Assembly: GCF_009363535.1 (NCBI RefSeq)
Contig: NZ_CP045369.1
Coordinates: forward strand, 1,306,001-1,370,000
Origin: Microbulbifer sp. THAF38
Lineage (GTDB): Bacteria; Pseudomonadota; Gammaproteobacteria; Pseudomonadales; Cellvibrionaceae
Reading direction: 5' to 3'
Length of the DNA stretch: 64,000 bases
Part shown: one piece after another, positions 9,166 through 19,284 of the stretch
Layout: every line of letters starts with the position of its first letter
How positions within the stretch are numbered: the first letter of the stretch is position 1
Position numbers and translations under genes: made by a program
Notes under the pieces: generated by a model
What the model saw: only the letters and a program-made list of their open reading frames with translations
The model's database searches: none
Told to the model about the DNA's origin: nothing

Positions 9166-10983
9166 ATGATTAAAACCTTAGCCAAATGGCTTGGTGGTAT
9201 TTTGTTATTGGGGGTTGCGGCGGTTTCCGTTTTTGCGGTCAATGCGATCTATTTTAAACCCTGGTCGATAGATGTGTATTTTGAACGGGCTTTTTTCAAG
9301 CTCGGCAGTACCAGCCCGGAAATCCTCTCTCAATTGCGGTTGCTCGAACAATTTGGTATTGATGGACACAATGCGCATCTTGATGATGCCTCTGAAGCTG
9401 AGCAGCAGCGCCAAATGCAGATGATTAAGGATGAGCTTGCCGTGCTGCAGGAGTATGATCGTGCAGGTATGGATGGCCAGCAAGCCATCTCTTACGATGT
9501 TTTTGCCTATTTCCTTGGCAATATGGTGGAAGGCGAGCGCTGGAAACACCACAATTATCCGCTCAACCAGATGTTTGGTGTGCAAAACAGCCTGCCGGAA
9601 TTTCTCGCAGAAGTGCACCAGATTAATAATATTAAAGAAGCCGACTATTATCTTTCTCGCCTGAGTGAGGTCGATCGTAAATTTTCCCAGGTGCTTGATA
9701 GCCTAAAAATTCGCGAAGGAAAAAACATTTTGCCTCCCCGCTTTGTCATCGACAGTGTGCTGGAAGAGATGCAGGATTTTATTGCCGTACCGGCCCATGA
9801 GAATATTCTTTATACCTCCCTGGAAGAGCGTCTCAATAAGATCGAAGACTTGGAGGATGAGGAGCGTGTACGTATCCTCGGTCAGGGAGAGGCCCTGATC
9901 GATGCAGGGGTATATCCTGCCTATAAGAGTCTGATTGCTAACTACCGTGAGTTACAGCCCAAGGTTACCGAAAATAATGGTGTTTGGGCGCTTCCTGATG
10001 GCGATGAGTTCTACGCTTATCAGGTGCGCAGTCATACTACAACAAATTTGTCCCCTGAGGAGCTGCACCAGATTGGTGTTGAGGAAGTAGCAAGAATAGA
10101 AGGGGAGATGAATCGTATTTTCTCATCGATTGGGCAGGATAGCGGCAGTATCAGCGCCCGCTTCTCGGCAATTAACAATGATCCCCAGTTTTTATACGAA
10201 GATTCGGACGAGGGCCGCGAACAAATAGTTGCCGACTACCAAGCGATGATCGATGAGATTAATGCTGGACTAGGAGACTACTTCGATGTGAAACCGGCTA
10301 TGGGGGTTGAAGTACGACGTGTACCAGATTTCAAAGAGCAGGGTGCGCCGGGGGCTTACTACAACCCTCCGGCTATGGATGGTTCCCGTCCGGGGGTTTT
10401 CTATGCAAACCTGCGCGATGTACATGAAACCAAGAAATTTGGTATGCGTACACTGGCCTATCACGAGGCGGTTCCAGGCCACCACTTCCAGTTGGCGATT
10501 GCCCAGGAGCTAAAAGGTGTACCCACTTTCCGCAAGCTGGGTCTGTTTACGGCTTATGCCGAGGGGTGGGCGCTTTATGCTGAGCAGGTTGCCAAGGAAG
10601 CGGGATTCCAGGAAAACCCCTACGATGATCTTGGCCGCTTGCAGGCTGAGATGTTCCGAGCAGTGCGCTTGGTGGTGGATACCGGCATGCATTACAAGCG
10701 TTGGAGCCGTGAAGAGGCCATCGAGTATATGGTAGAAAAAACCGGTATGACAGAAACCGAAGTGACCACTGAAATTGAACGTTACCTGGTTATGCCTGGA
10801 CAGGCGCTGGCCTATAAGGCTGGAATGTTAAAAATTCTGCAATTGCGCGATCGAGCTCAGGCAGAATTGGGCGAGGCCTTTGATGTTCGTCAATTCCACA
10901 ATGTGGTGCTGACCAACGGCGCCCTGCCATTGGCAGTTTTGGAGCGTCAAGTAGATGGCTGGATTGCCACAAAAAAAGGATAA
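9166..10983 (+). CDS. DUF885 family putative metallohydrolase, membrane-anchored (copy 1)
   Basis: 605 residues with an N-terminal hydrophobic segment (residues about 7-27) likely to anchor it in the inner membrane facing the periplasm; AGGAG stands upstream of the ATG. The DUF885 (PF05960) core includes YYNPPAMDGSRPGVFYANL, the HExxPGHH motif HEAVPGHHFQ at residue 433, and EGWALYAEQV 30 residues later, giving two His and a distant Glu as in gluzincin-type zinc peptidases. The C-terminus has RYLVMPGQALAYKAG. The family is uncharacterised, and peptidase activity is inference from the motif. It converges with DUF885 copy 2 across a shared terminator at 11013-11042. Confidence 0.88.
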   Translation: MIKTLAKWLGGILLLGVAAVSVFAVNAIYFKPWSIDVYFERAFFKLGSTSPEILSQLRLLEQFGIDGHNAHLDDASEAEQQRQMQMIKDELAVLQEYDRAGMDGQQAISYDVFAYFLGNMVEGERWKHHNYPLNQMFGVQNSLPEFLAEVHQINNIKEADYYLSRLSEVDRKFSQVLDSLKIREGKNILPPRFVIDSVLEEMQDFIAVPAHENILYTSLEERLNKIEDLEDEERVRILGQGEALIDAGVYPAYKSLIANYRELQPKVTENNGVWALPDGDEFYAYQVRSHTTTNLSPEELHQIGVEEVARIEGEMNRIFSSIGQDSGSISARFSAINNDPQFLYEDSDEGREQIVADYQAMIDEINAGLGDYFDVKPAMGVEVRRVPDFKEQGAPGAYYNPPAMDGSRPGVFYANLRDVHETKKFGMRTLAYHEAVPGHHFQLAIAQELKGVPTFRKLGLFTAYAEGWALYAEQVAKEAGFQENPYDDLGRLQAEMFRAVRLVVDTGMHYKRWSREEAIEYMVEKTGMTETEVTTEIERYLVMPGQALAYKAGMLKILQLRDRAQAELGEAFDVRQFHNVVLTNGALPLAVLERQVDGWIATKKG

Positions 10984-11012
10984 AGTAATTTTTTGTAACT
11001 TTTTATAGCCGT

Positions 11013-11042
11013 AAAAAAGGCCACTCTGAGAGTGGCCTTTTT
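11013..11042. terminator. Bidirectional terminator between two convergent DUF885 genes
   Basis: AAAAAAGGCCACTCT-GAGAGTGGCCTTTTT gives a strong stem with A-run and T-run on opposite sides. It can end transcription from both copy 1 (plus) and copy 2 (minus). Confidence 0.88.
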
Positions 11043-11068
11043 CATTGGGCACTATTTACCCGGTGAAG

Positions 11069-12946
11069 TTAGCTTTTCGCTTTAACACCTGCAACCCAGT
11101 TATCCACCAACTCTTCGAGAACGTTCAGCGGAACTGCACCGTTAGCCAAGATAGTGTCGTGGAAACCGCGCACATCAAATTTATCACCCAGTTGGGTTTT
11201 GGCTTTCTCTCGCAGCTCAATAATTTTCAGCATACCGATTTTGTAAGCTGTCGCCTGACCGGGCATTACGATGTAACGCTCGATGGCTTTAACCACATCG
11301 CCTTTCGGGTTCGGTGTATTTTCTACCAGGTAATCGATGGCCTGTTCGCGAGTCCACTTCTTGGCGTGAAGGCCGGTGTCTACAACCAGGCGGCCGGCAC
11401 GCCACAGTTCCATAGCCAGGCGGCCAAAGTCGGAATAGGGGTCTTCATAGAAGCCCAATTCCTTCGGAACCAGCTCAGAATAGAGGCCCCAGCCTTCGGT
11501 GTAGGCGGTGTAACCACCGTATTTACGGAATTTGGGGATATCCTGCAGCTCTTGGGCGATAGAGAGTTGCATGTGGTGGCCGGGGATGCCCTCGTGGTAA
11601 GCCAGTGCTTCCATTTGGTAGGTGGGCATATCCTCCATGTTATACAGGTTGGCGTAGTAGATACCTGGGCGTGAGCCATCCGGCGCCGGACGCTGATAGA
11701 AAGCTTTACCTGCGGATTTTTCGCGGAAAGGTTCCACAGCTCTCACATCCAGGTCGGCTTTGGGCTTGGTGATAAACAGCTCGTCCAGACGGCCCTTCAT
11801 CGTATCGATAATAGCGGTAGCCTTCTCCAGGTATTCCGCTTTACCCTCCTCAGAAGTTGGGTAGTAGAACTGCTTGTCGGTACGCATGAACTCGAAGAAT
11901 TCCTGCAGGTTACCCTCGAACTTCACTTTGCGCATAATCTCGCGCATTTCATCGTGAATTCGCGCCACTTCCTTGAGACCAGTCTGGTGGATCTCGTCGG
12001 CAGTCATATCGGTGGTGGTGTATACGCCCAGGCGGAACTTGTAAAAGTCATCACCGTTGGCCAGCTTCCAGGCGCCGTCATCGGTAGTGGCTTTCTTTTC
12101 CAGCTCTTGTAAGTAGCTGATTAGTTTTTTGTAAGCCGGGCCAGCGCTCTCTTGCAAAGCCGTGCTGGCTTTATCGATCAGCGCTTTTTTCTGTTCGGCG
12201 CTAATCTCGAGTTTCTCTACCTTGCCTTTGAAATCAGCAAAAAGCGGGCTGTCTTTTTCACCTTCAAAAGGTGCGCCGGTGATCAGGTTTTGTGAATCGC
12301 TAATCACATAGGGGAAGACAAACTTCGGCACAATGGTGCCGGCCTTGGCATTGGCTTTCAGGTTTTCTTCCAGTTGGGCAAAGTATTGGGGCATGCCGTT
12401 TAGGCGGGCGATATAGGCCTCGGCATCACTCTCGTCATCGATGCGGTGCTGGCTGATCAGCAGGGAAGCCGCACTGGTGTGGGTGGCATACATCTGGTTG
12501 ACAGGGTAGTAGTGGTTACGCCACTTGTAGCCTTCAATGTCTTGCTCCAGATTGCGCTTGGCTAGACGCAGGCTCAGGCGAGTCGCTTCATCCAGAGTAT
12601 TGGGGTCAACCTTATTCAGTTCGGCGAGCTGGCGCTTGTTGATTTCCAGCGTCTCTTTGGCGAATTCCGGGGAGAGGTTATCCCACTTATCGTAATCTTC
12701 TTTTTTGCCTAGGAAGGTCTTGAATTCAGGACTGCGTGACAGGTGCTCCTGGAAGAAGTCCTCGAACATCTGGTTAATTTGCTTGATGGCCTCTTGGCTC
12801 ACCTTGGCAGTGCTGTCTTGAGTGGACTTGCTTTCCGCAGTGACGGAGGTCGCATTCTGTTGCGCAGCTTCGGGGGCACCGCGGTCACAGCCGCTGATAA
12901 CCAGCGCGCTTATGGCGGCTGCGATCAGGGTTGGTTTCAACTTCAT
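11069..12946 (-). CDS. DUF885 family putative metallohydrolase, lipoprotein (copy 2)
   Basis: 625 residues from the ATG at 12946 (MKLKPTLIAAA), which gives a lipoprotein signal with lipobox ISGC. The frame is open 15 codons further upstream with two weaker start options. A low-complexity Ala/Ser/Thr/Gln linker follows the Cys. Core motifs: FYQRPAPDGSRPGIYYANLYN, HEGIPGHHMQ near residue 451, EGWGLYSELVPKELGF, RLVVDTGLHAKKWT and RYIVMPGQATAYKIGMLK. Same family as copy 1 and clearly paralogous through the C-terminal half. Likely tethered to a membrane and facing the periplasm or the cell exterior. Function is inferred from the motif only. Confidence 0.88.
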   Translation of the reverse strand: MKLKPTLIAAAISALVISGCDRGAPEAAQQNATSVTAESKSTQDSTAKVSQEAIKQINQMFEDFFQEHLSRSPEFKTFLGKKEDYDKWDNLSPEFAKETLEINKRQLAELNKVDPNTLDEATRLSLRLAKRNLEQDIEGYKWRNHYYPVNQMYATHTSAASLLISQHRIDDESDAEAYIARLNGMPQYFAQLEENLKANAKAGTIVPKFVFPYVISDSQNLITGAPFEGEKDSPLFADFKGKVEKLEISAEQKKALIDKASTALQESAGPAYKKLISYLQELEKKATTDDGAWKLANGDDFYKFRLGVYTTTDMTADEIHQTGLKEVARIHDEMREIMRKVKFEGNLQEFFEFMRTDKQFYYPTSEEGKAEYLEKATAIIDTMKGRLDELFITKPKADLDVRAVEPFREKSAGKAFYQRPAPDGSRPGIYYANLYNMEDMPTYQMEALAYHEGIPGHHMQLSIAQELQDIPKFRKYGGYTAYTEGWGLYSELVPKELGFYEDPYSDFGRLAMELWRAGRLVVDTGLHAKKWTREQAIDYLVENTPNPKGDVVKAIERYIVMPGQATAYKIGMLKIIELREKAKTQLGDKFDVRGFHDTILANGAVPLNVLEELVDNWVAGVKAKS

Positions 12947-13150
12947 AAGCATATTCCCAGTGTTCGGATAATCATTGCTACTTTGTACCACTTAGGTGGC
13001 ATTCTTTAGATTTTCTTGGCTGTCCTAAACTGCGTACAACGCATCATTAACAGCGCAACTCAGCGGGTATTGTGCGCACTCGCGTGGTCTTTGACCAGGG
13101 GTAGTATTTTGACGCCACATCAGCAGTGATTTTCACCCACTGAAAAGAAA

Positions 13151-13175
13151 AAAAAGCGGGCTTAGCCCGCTTTTT
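13151..13175 (-). terminator. Terminator of sodB
   Basis: AAAAAGCGGGCT-AAGCCCGCTTTTT read on the minus strand, followed by more T residues, 15 bases past the sodB stop. Confidence 0.88.
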
Positions 13176-13189
13176 AGGTGATCCCGCGA

Positions 13190-13771
13190 TTAGGCGAAGT
13201 TCTGGTTTACAAATTCCCAGTTCACCAGCGCCCAGAAAGCTTCCATATACTTAGGACGCAGGTTGCGGTAATCGATGTAGTAAGCGTGTTCCCATACGTC
13301 ACAGGTCATCAGCGGGGTAACGCCTTCTTCGGTCAGCGGAGTCGCCGCATTGGAGGTGTTTACGATCGCTACTGAGCCATCGGCTTTTTTCACCAGCCAG
13401 GTCCAGCCAGAGCCGAAATTGTTTACCGCGCTGGTGGTGAACTCTTCTTTGAACTTGTCAAAGCTGCCGAATGCCGCAGTGATAGCCTCTGCGATAGCAC
13501 CGGTAGCTTCGCCACCGCCGTTGGGGCTCAGGCAGTTCCAGTAGAAGGTGTGGTTCCATACCTGGGCGGCATTGTTGAATACGCCACCGGAGGAGGATTT
13601 GATCACTTCTTCCAGGGATTTGTCGGCGTCCGCAGTGCCTTCCAGCAGGCCGTTCAGCTTGTCAACGTAGGTCTTGTGGTGTTTACCGTAATGGTACTCC
13701 AGAGTCTCTTCAGAGATATGGGGGGCCAGGGCATTCATCGCGTAGGGGAGTTCGGGCAATTCGAAAGCCAT
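13190..13771 (-). CDS. sodB: Iron superoxide dismutase
   Basis: 193 residues. It dismutates superoxide to O2 and H2O2 in the cytoplasm. Metal ligands are visible in HYGKHHKTYVDKLN (first His), QVWNHTFYWNCLSP (second His) and DVWEHAYYIDYRN (Asp and third His). The NHTFYWNCLSPNGGGEATG stretch and overall length are those of the Fe-type SodB group rather than MnSOD. Monocistronic with its own terminator. The upstream region is shared with the divergent coiled-coil gene; I did not see a convincing Fur box. Confidence 0.95.
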   Translation of the reverse strand: MAFELPELPYAMNALAPHISEETLEYHYGKHHKTYVDKLNGLLEGTADADKSLEEVIKSSSGGVFNNAAQVWNHTFYWNCLSPNGGGEATGAIAEAITAAFGSFDKFKEEFTTSAVNNFGSGWTWLVKKADGSVAIVNTSNAATPLTEEGVTPLMTCDVWEHAYYIDYRNLRPKYMEAFWALVNWEFVNQNFA

Positions 13772-14100
13772 GGGGTCTTCCTTCCTTTGTTTAGGGTTAT
13801 TGGTGAGAGCATTCTACACGCGCCGTATGCCAGAATTAAGCCGGCGCAGTTGAATAGGGGATTTTGGGACGTTTTCCTCGAACTCAAGGGGTGGTGTTTG
13901 ATGTCACCATTGTTTTGCTGTCGTCTATTCTTACTTGTGGCCGCTTACTTTTTCGTCAATTTTTGGTATAACTGCCGCAGAATTCGACGAATCTGTCCCG
14001 GCTTGATTGTCCCTAAGTTGTGAATTTAGAGGTGCCGGGCGGGACAATCCGAACTGACCAGTACCGAACCCACCAGATTAGTTACCGGGTGTATTGATAC
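13772..14100. other. Divergent intergenic region of sodB and the coiled-coil gene
   Basis: 329 bases without a gene. It contains a 9-bp inverted repeat GATTGTCCC (14005-14013) / GGGACAATC (14041-14049) upstream of the plus-strand gene. This could be an operator, but that is inference. Confidence 0.35.
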
Positions 14101-14856
14101 ATGCAACGCAGAGAGCCCACATTGGACGGCAGCGCCGCCATTGAACCCACACTGGAGCCCAGCGCCCCTGAGCGCGCCGAGTCCACCCAGGAGCCACAAG
14201 TCATCGTTGAGGAGCGCCGTGGCGGCTTCTCTTTCTTGGGCCTCTGTGCCCTGATCCTGGCTATGGGCGGTCTAGCTGCTTCTGGCTTCCTATACCAGCA
14301 GTGGCAGGAAAGCCGTACCCAGCTGGTTAATGCGGAGAACCGCATCGCCGATGCCGAGAATCGAATTGCCGAGTTGGAGAAGCGCTTCAGTCTCTCCGAT
14401 GAGGAGTCCACCGCTTCGGTTGAGGTGTTGAACGCCAAGGCCAAGGAAAATGCCTCTGAGATCCGCAAGCTCTGGGGTGTGGCTTACGATACCAACCGCA
14501 AGAATATTGCCGCCAACAAGGCCGCAAGCGATGCAAATAAGAAGCAGGTGGCTTCTCTTAGCAGCAAGCTCGGCAGCCTCGATGCCAGCGTGAAAAAAAT
14601 CGCTTCGGTGGAATCTGCCCTGGCGGAATTGCGCAAAGGCAGCATTGCGAGCAAGCGTGAAATGACCGACAAAATCTCCAGCTTGGAGCGTCAGCTGGCT
14701 TCTGTGCGCAGTGACTTGACTATGCGTGTCGGCGCCAACGAAGAGGCCGTGGAGTCAATCGATGCCTACCGCCGCTCGGTGAATAAGGATCTGGTACAGC
14801 TGCGCGATGCGATTCGCTCCTTACAGTCCAGCGAGCCAACGGCTTCCTCGATGTAA
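14101..14856 (+). CDS. Single-pass membrane protein with long periplasmic coiled coil
   Basis: 251 residues, not recognised as a named family. Residues 1-40 are Pro/Glu-rich and cytoplasmic, an RR pair precedes a transmembrane helix (about 44-64, FSFLGLCALILAMGGLAASG), and the rest is almost entirely heptad-like coiled coil. That region holds a short internal duplication (NAENRIADAENRIAELEKR) and ends in LRDAIRSLQSS. The layout resembles HemX- or ATPase-inhibitor-like membrane coiled coils, but no catalytic residues are visible. It stands alone between sodB and the fumarase gene with its own terminator. The ribosome site is weak. Confidence 0.7.
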   Translation: MQRREPTLDGSAAIEPTLEPSAPERAESTQEPQVIVEERRGGFSFLGLCALILAMGGLAASGFLYQQWQESRTQLVNAENRIADAENRIAELEKRFSLSDEESTASVEVLNAKAKENASEIRKLWGVAYDTNRKNIAANKAASDANKKQVASLSSKLGSLDASVKKIASVESALAELRKGSIASKREMTDKISSLERQLASVRSDLTMRVGANEEAVESIDAYRRSVNKDLVQLRDAIRSLQSSEPTASSM

Positions 14857-14871
14857 TCCTTTTAAAAGGCT

Positions 14872-14902
14872 AAAAAGGGCGAACCTGGGTTCGCCCTTTT
14901 TT
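14872..14902 (+). terminator. Terminator of the coiled-coil gene
   Basis: AAAAAGGGCGAACC-TG-GGTTCGCCCTTTTTT, a long GC-rich stem with a T-run, 15 bases after the stop. Confidence 0.9.
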
Positions 14903-15021
14903 ATTGCTTTGGGAAAATCTATCTAGGCCCTGAGTAAAATCAGTAGCCATATCAATAACGGGCCAATAACCCTACATTTCGTGTAGAATCGCCGGCCTTG
15001 AGACGTTAATCGGAGTTGGCC

Positions 15022-16530
15022 ATGACCACTATCCGCCAGGATGATCTGATCGACAGCGTTGCTGACGCGCTGCAATTTATCTCTTACTACCACCCACAGG
15101 ACTTTATTCAGGCCCTGAACAAGGCTTATGAGAAAGAGGTCAACCCGGCGGCCAAGGACGCCATGGCCCAGATCCTGATCAATTCACGTATGTGTGCCGA
15201 GGGCCATCGCCCCATCTGTCAGGATACCGGCATTGTCACCGTGAAGCTGAAAGTGGGCATGAATGTCCGCTGGGAAGCGGACATGAGCGTTACCGACATG
15301 GTGAATGAAGGTGTGCGCCGTGCCTACCAAAATGCCAGCAATGTGCTGCGCGCTTCTATTCTTGCCGATCCGGATGGTGCCCGTAAGAACACCGGTGATA
15401 ACACCCCGGCAGTGATTCACTATGAAATTGTTCCCGGTGATACGGTGGAAGTTTATGTAGCAGCCAAAGGTGGTGGCAGTGAAGCCAAAACCAAGTTTGC
15501 CATGCTCAACCCTTCCGACTCCGTAGTGGATTGGGTTCTGAAGATGGTGCCGCAGATGGGCGCCGGCTGGTGCCCGCCGGGCATGTTGGGTATAGGCATC
15601 GGCGGTACCGCCGAGAAAGCCATGTTGTTGGCCAAGGAATCCCTGCTCGATCCTATCGATATCCAGGAACTGCAGGAGCGCAGTGCCTCCAACCGCGCAG
15701 AAGAGTTGCGCTTGGAGCTATACGATTCCGTCAACAAGTTGGGCATCGGTGCCCAGGGCCTCGGCGGCTTGACCACAGTGCTAGACGTCAAAGTGAAGGA
15801 TTATCCCACTCATGCCGCTAATAAGGCCGTGGCGATTATCCCTAACTGTGCCGCCACCCGTCACACCCACTTTACCCTGGATGGCAGCGGCCCAGCACAG
15901 CAGACTCCACCAAAGCTGGAAGATTGGCCGGAAATCACCCGCGAAGCCGGCAGTAACACCCGCCGTGTGAACCTGGATACCGTGACTGCTGAAGACGTGC
16001 GCAGCTGGCAGCCCGGCGAGACTCTGCTGCTCAATGGCAAAATGCTTACCGGCCGTGATGCCGCGCACAAAAAGATGGTGGATATCCTCGCCAAGGGTGA
16101 GAAGCTGCCGGTCGACCTCACTGGCCGCTTTATCTACTACGTGGGCCCGGTAGATCCGGTGCGCGACGAAGTGGTTGGCCCGGCTGGCCCTACCACCGCC
16201 ACCCGCATGGATAAATTCACCCGCACTATGCTCGAGGAGACCGGCCTGCTTGGCATGATCGGAAAAGCTGAGCGCGGTCCTATGGCGATTGAAGCGATCC
16301 GCGATAATAAGGCGGTTTACCTCATGGCAGTAGGGGGCGCAGCCTACTTGGTCGCCCAGGCGATCAAGGCTTCCAAGGTCATCGCATTCCCGGAACTGGG
16401 TATGGAAGCTATCTACGAATTCGACGTAGAAGATATGCCCGTAACGGTTGCAGTGGATAGTGAAGGTGAGTCTGTACACACGACTGGGCCGCTGATCTGG
16501 AAAGCCAAGATTGAAGAAGGTGTGGTTTAA
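15022..16530 (+). CDS. fumA: Class I (iron-sulfur) fumarate hydratase
   Basis: 502 residues from the ATG at 15022, six bases after CGGAG; an in-frame TTG two codons upstream is less likely. It interconverts fumarate and malate in the TCA cycle. The three expected 4Fe-4S ligands are visible: Cys66 in RPICQDTG, the Cys in GWCPPGMLGIGIGG, and the Cys in IPNCAATRH, spaced as in class I fumarases. The C-terminal beta domain has GRFIYYVGPVDPVRDEVVGP, GPTTATRMDKFT and GKAERGP. The oxygen-labile enzyme lies about 1.2 kb from sodB, but a functional link is only suggestive. The fumA versus fumB name is not resolvable. Confidence 0.93.
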   Translation: MTTIRQDDLIDSVADALQFISYYHPQDFIQALNKAYEKEVNPAAKDAMAQILINSRMCAEGHRPICQDTGIVTVKLKVGMNVRWEADMSVTDMVNEGVRRAYQNASNVLRASILADPDGARKNTGDNTPAVIHYEIVPGDTVEVYVAAKGGGSEAKTKFAMLNPSDSVVDWVLKMVPQMGAGWCPPGMLGIGIGGTAEKAMLLAKESLLDPIDIQELQERSASNRAEELRLELYDSVNKLGIGAQGLGGLTTVLDVKVKDYPTHAANKAVAIIPNCAATRHTHFTLDGSGPAQQTPPKLEDWPEITREAGSNTRRVNLDTVTAEDVRSWQPGETLLLNGKMLTGRDAAHKKMVDILAKGEKLPVDLTGRFIYYVGPVDPVRDEVVGPAGPTTATRMDKFTRTMLEETGLLGMIGKAERGPMAIEAIRDNKAVYLMAVGGAAYLVAQAIKASKVIAFPELGMEAIYEFDVEDMPVTVAVDSEGESVHTTGPLIWKAKIEEGVV

Positions 16531-16570
16531 GGGGTAGGTGAACCCGCCGCCCCTCAATAATTGTCCACTG

Positions 16571-16604
16571 AAAAAGCCGATCGCCCTGGTGATCGGCTTT
16601 TTTT
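16571..16604. terminator. Bidirectional terminator between the fumarase and a DUF885 gene
   Basis: AAAAAGCCGATC-GCCCTGGT-GATCGGCTTTTTTT. It lies 40 bases after the fumarase stop and 57 bases beyond the stop of the minus-strand DUF885 gene. Confidence 0.85.
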
Positions 16605-16660
16605 ATAACCGCACTTTTTATCATTGCACTTTTATTTACTGGGGCTGCTTAGGTGTTGGG

Positions 16661-18484
16661 TTAAAGCTCACCCTTTTCTTCTATTTTGGCCAGCATAAGT
16701 TCACGGATAATAGGCACTGGTGCGTTGCCGAAGCTTAAAAAGCTCTCGTGGAATTCTTTTAAGTCAAATTTATCCCCGAGCCTTTTTTTTACCTCCTTGC
16801 GCAGGGCGAGGATATCGGTAAAACCAGCAAAATAGCTGGTGAGTTGTACCTGGCTGAGGGTGGCTCTGCGCCACTTTCCCTCGGCTTCCGCCTGTTGTTG
16901 GAAAGCCCCACCAATCATTAAATTCATTGCCTCAGTTTCCGTCATCCCCTTAACCTGTACACCGTAATCCAAAATGGTGTTGGTGATCACTCGTAAAATC
17001 CACTTGTAGTACATCAGCCAAAGTTCAGGCGAGAAATCACCATATCCGGCATCCAGCATCATGCGCTCGGCATAGACAGCCCAGCCCTCAATCATGGCAC
17101 TGTTACCGAGGATGGTTTTAATAATGCTGGGGGACTGGTTGGCGTAGACCAATTGTGTGTAGTGGCCGGGGATGGCTTCGTGGATATTCAGTATTTGCAA
17201 TGTGTAATGGTTATATTCCCGCAGCAGGCTATTCGCCTGCTCATCGCTGTATTCCTCAATGGGTAATACATTGTAATAGGTGTTTGCATTTTTATCGTAG
17301 GGGCCGGGCGCATTTATGGATGCAACGGCAAAACCGCGTAGGTAGGGCGGGGTAGTGCGTACTATTAGTGGCTTCTCTTTGTCCAGATAGAGCAGATTGT
17401 GTTGCGTAACGAAGTTTGCCAGTTGTGGTATCTGCTTTTCTATCACATCTTTGAAGGTGTCTTTGCTGGCATGGTTAAGTGAGAGTTTATCGATTAGTTT
17501 GCGGATTTTTTCCATCGGGTCGGTAGGTGCCACGATATCGGGAAAATGCTTAGGCCAAAGCTTCCCAGCGAGTTCTGCCATTTTATTGTGAATCTGGTTT
17601 TTTTCTTCCAGGGCGCGCAGATACAACGCACTGGCACTGGCATCAATCTGAATGTCAAAACGGAATTTTTCCTCGTAAAGCTTTTCCCCAATACGGAAAT
17701 CGCGAAATCCAGAAGATTTCCCCAGCCTGGTTTGTAAGTCTTTTAGAAAGTTGATGTAGTCATTTATCGCTTCGCGGGAGGCTTGCAGGCGTAATCTGAA
17801 TACTTCTTTTTCATCATCAAACATTTGACTGTCTTTCACCAGCTTCTCAACCTTGTCCCCGAAAACCTCCAGGGCCCCGGTATTTTGCTGAATGGCTAGC
17901 GCTAATTGTGGCGCGGCGGGCCTGCGTATTGCCTGTTTGGCGGCCTCATAGTAATCGGGTACTAGGCGCATACGGGTGTTGAAAGCGCGTAGTCGATTTT
18001 TTAGTGGCGCATATTGAGTATTAAGGATCAGAGAAAAGGGATGGGATACGTTATAAATAGAAGGGTCCCACTGATAGGATTTAAAAGAAGTGTATTCCCA
18101 CTGCAGGCGTTGCAAGAAGTTTTTAATGAGCGCCATATCCGTGAGGGAATTGATGCTGAGTAAGCTACTATCCAGGGCGGCAAATTTACGCTCATAAGTT
18201 TGCGCAAAATCCAGTAGGTAGGCGCGATAGGTTTTATCGGGCACTTGTATATGGATGGCGGCTTCATAATAACCCTCCCGAACTGCCCAGGAAGGAAAGA
18301 GTTTCCATAGGCCATTGATGAACTGTTGGCTCAGTTGCTGAAAAGCCAGTTCCGTCTCGGCGCGCATTTCATTCATGGTTTCAGTTTGTGGGGGGACTAT
18401 GCGCTCTCTGTCTGTACTCTGGGGGCCGCAGGCACAAACAAGAGTGAATGACATTAAAGTCAACATCGTAAATAGGATTTTCAT
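16661..18484 (-). CDS. DUF885 family putative metallohydrolase, lipoprotein (copy 3)
   Basis: 607 residues. It opens with a lipoprotein signal ([19 protein letters not shown], lipobox VCAC). The core motif is [10 protein letters not shown] near residue 435, where the second His of the usual HH pair is Tyr (GHY), followed by [19 protein letters not shown]. It differs from copies 1 and 2 in the middle region and in ending [17 protein letters not shown]. It has the lipid-anchor plan of copy 2 and is the third DUF885 gene within 9 kb. Peptidase-like activity is inferred from the HExxPGH pattern. Downstream it shares the terminator with the fumarase gene. Confidence 0.86.
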   Translation of the reverse strand: MKILFTMLTLMSFTLVCACGPQSTDRERIVPPQTETMNEMRAETELAFQQLSQQFINGLWKLFPSWAVREGYYEAAIHIQVPDKTYRAYLLDFAQTYERKFAALDSSLLSINSLTDMALIKNFLQRLQWEYTSFKSYQWDPSIYNVSHPFSLILNTQYAPLKNRLRAFNTRMRLVPDYYEAAKQAIRRPAAPQLALAIQQNTGALEVFGDKVEKLVKDSQMFDDEKEVFRLRLQASREAINDYINFLKDLQTRLGKSSGFRDFRIGEKLYEEKFRFDIQIDASASALYLRALEEKNQIHNKMAELAGKLWPKHFPDIVAPTDPMEKIRKLIDKLSLNHASKDTFKDVIEKQIPQLANFVTQHNLLYLDKEKPLIVRTTPPYLRGFAVASINAPGPYDKNANTYYNVLPIEEYSDEQANSLLREYNHYTLQILNIHEAIPGHYTQLVYANQSPSIIKTILGNSAMIEGWAVYAERMMLDAGYGDFSPELWLMYYKWILRVITNTILDYGVQVKGMTETEAMNLMIGGAFQQQAEAEGKWRRATLSQVQLTSYFAGFTDILALRKEVKKRLGDKFDLKEFHESFLSFGNAPVPIIRELMLAKIEEKGEL

Positions 18485-18747
18485 GGCGATCCTTACCCTG
18501 GGGGTCCGTAATCACTTATGCGGCTCTTAAGAAGCTATCACATCTGCCAACATTCCTTGTTCAGCCTGACACTGGATGTTTCCACAGCGTAGCGAGCCCT
18601 AAGCATTTAGCACACTGTTTCATATTGGCAGGGAAAAACCGTATAAAATGCGGTTTTGCCGCCTGCGCTTGTGTCGTTGAGAGGGCCCGGTTAGAGTGGC
18701 CATCACGCGAAATAACCGATAATAAACAAGGTTTTGAGGACTTATTC

Positions 18748-19092
18748 ATGACTGAGCTAGCCCAACAACAGTGTGAAGCCTGCCGCGCAGATGCCCCTCT
18801 CGTCAGTGACGATGAGCTCCCTGGCCTGTTGCGCCAAATCCCCGATTGGACGCCAATGACTCGCGACGGCATTATGCAGCTGGAACGAGTGTTTAAGTTC
18901 CGCAACTTCAAGCAAGCGCTAGCGTTCACTAACCGCGTTGGCGCCATTGCCGAAGAAGTAGGGCACCACCCGGCACTGCTCACAGAATGGGGGAAGGTAA
19001 CCGTTACCTGGTGGAGCCATGAGGCTAAGGGACTACATAAGAACGACTTCATTATGGCAGCGCGTACCGACCAACAAGTGGATGTCGAATAG
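18748..19092 (+). CDS. phhB: Pterin-4a-carbinolamine dehydratase
   Basis: 114 residues from the ATG at 18748 (GAGGA nine bases upstream). It dehydrates 4a-hydroxytetrahydrobiopterin, which recycles the cofactor of phenylalanine hydroxylase; the family may also act as a DCoH-type partner protein. Signatures: [56 protein letters not shown], which includes the catalytic HHP and the late WSH. The N-terminus has two CxxC-like cysteines (QQCEACRAD), common in proteobacterial PhhB. No phhA is in the window. Confidence 0.94.
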   Translation: MTELAQQQCEACRADAPLVSDDELPGLLRQIPDWTPMTRDGIMQLERVFKFRNFKQALAFTNRVGAIAEEVGHHPALLTEWGKVTVTWWSHEAKGLHKNDFIMAARTDQQVDVE

Positions 19093-19103
19093 GCAGATAC
19101 CCC

Positions 19104-19130
19104 GGGGCGCATCGAGCGCCCCAATTTTTT
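19104..19130 (+). terminator. Terminator of phhB
   Basis: GGGGCGC-ATCGA-GCGCCCC followed by AATTTTTT, 12 bases past the phhB stop. Confidence 0.85.
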
Positions 19131-19284
19131 GCCTGCCAGGTTGGCTCCTAATGGTTGAGAGAGGGTCCCTACCGCTCTACTCATAGCCAATACTTTACCC
19201 CCATAGGCCTGAGCGGGAAGTTATTCTGGAGCCGTTAAATATCGAAAGTTGAAATTGTGTACCCTGGATAAAAGGAGATGGATA

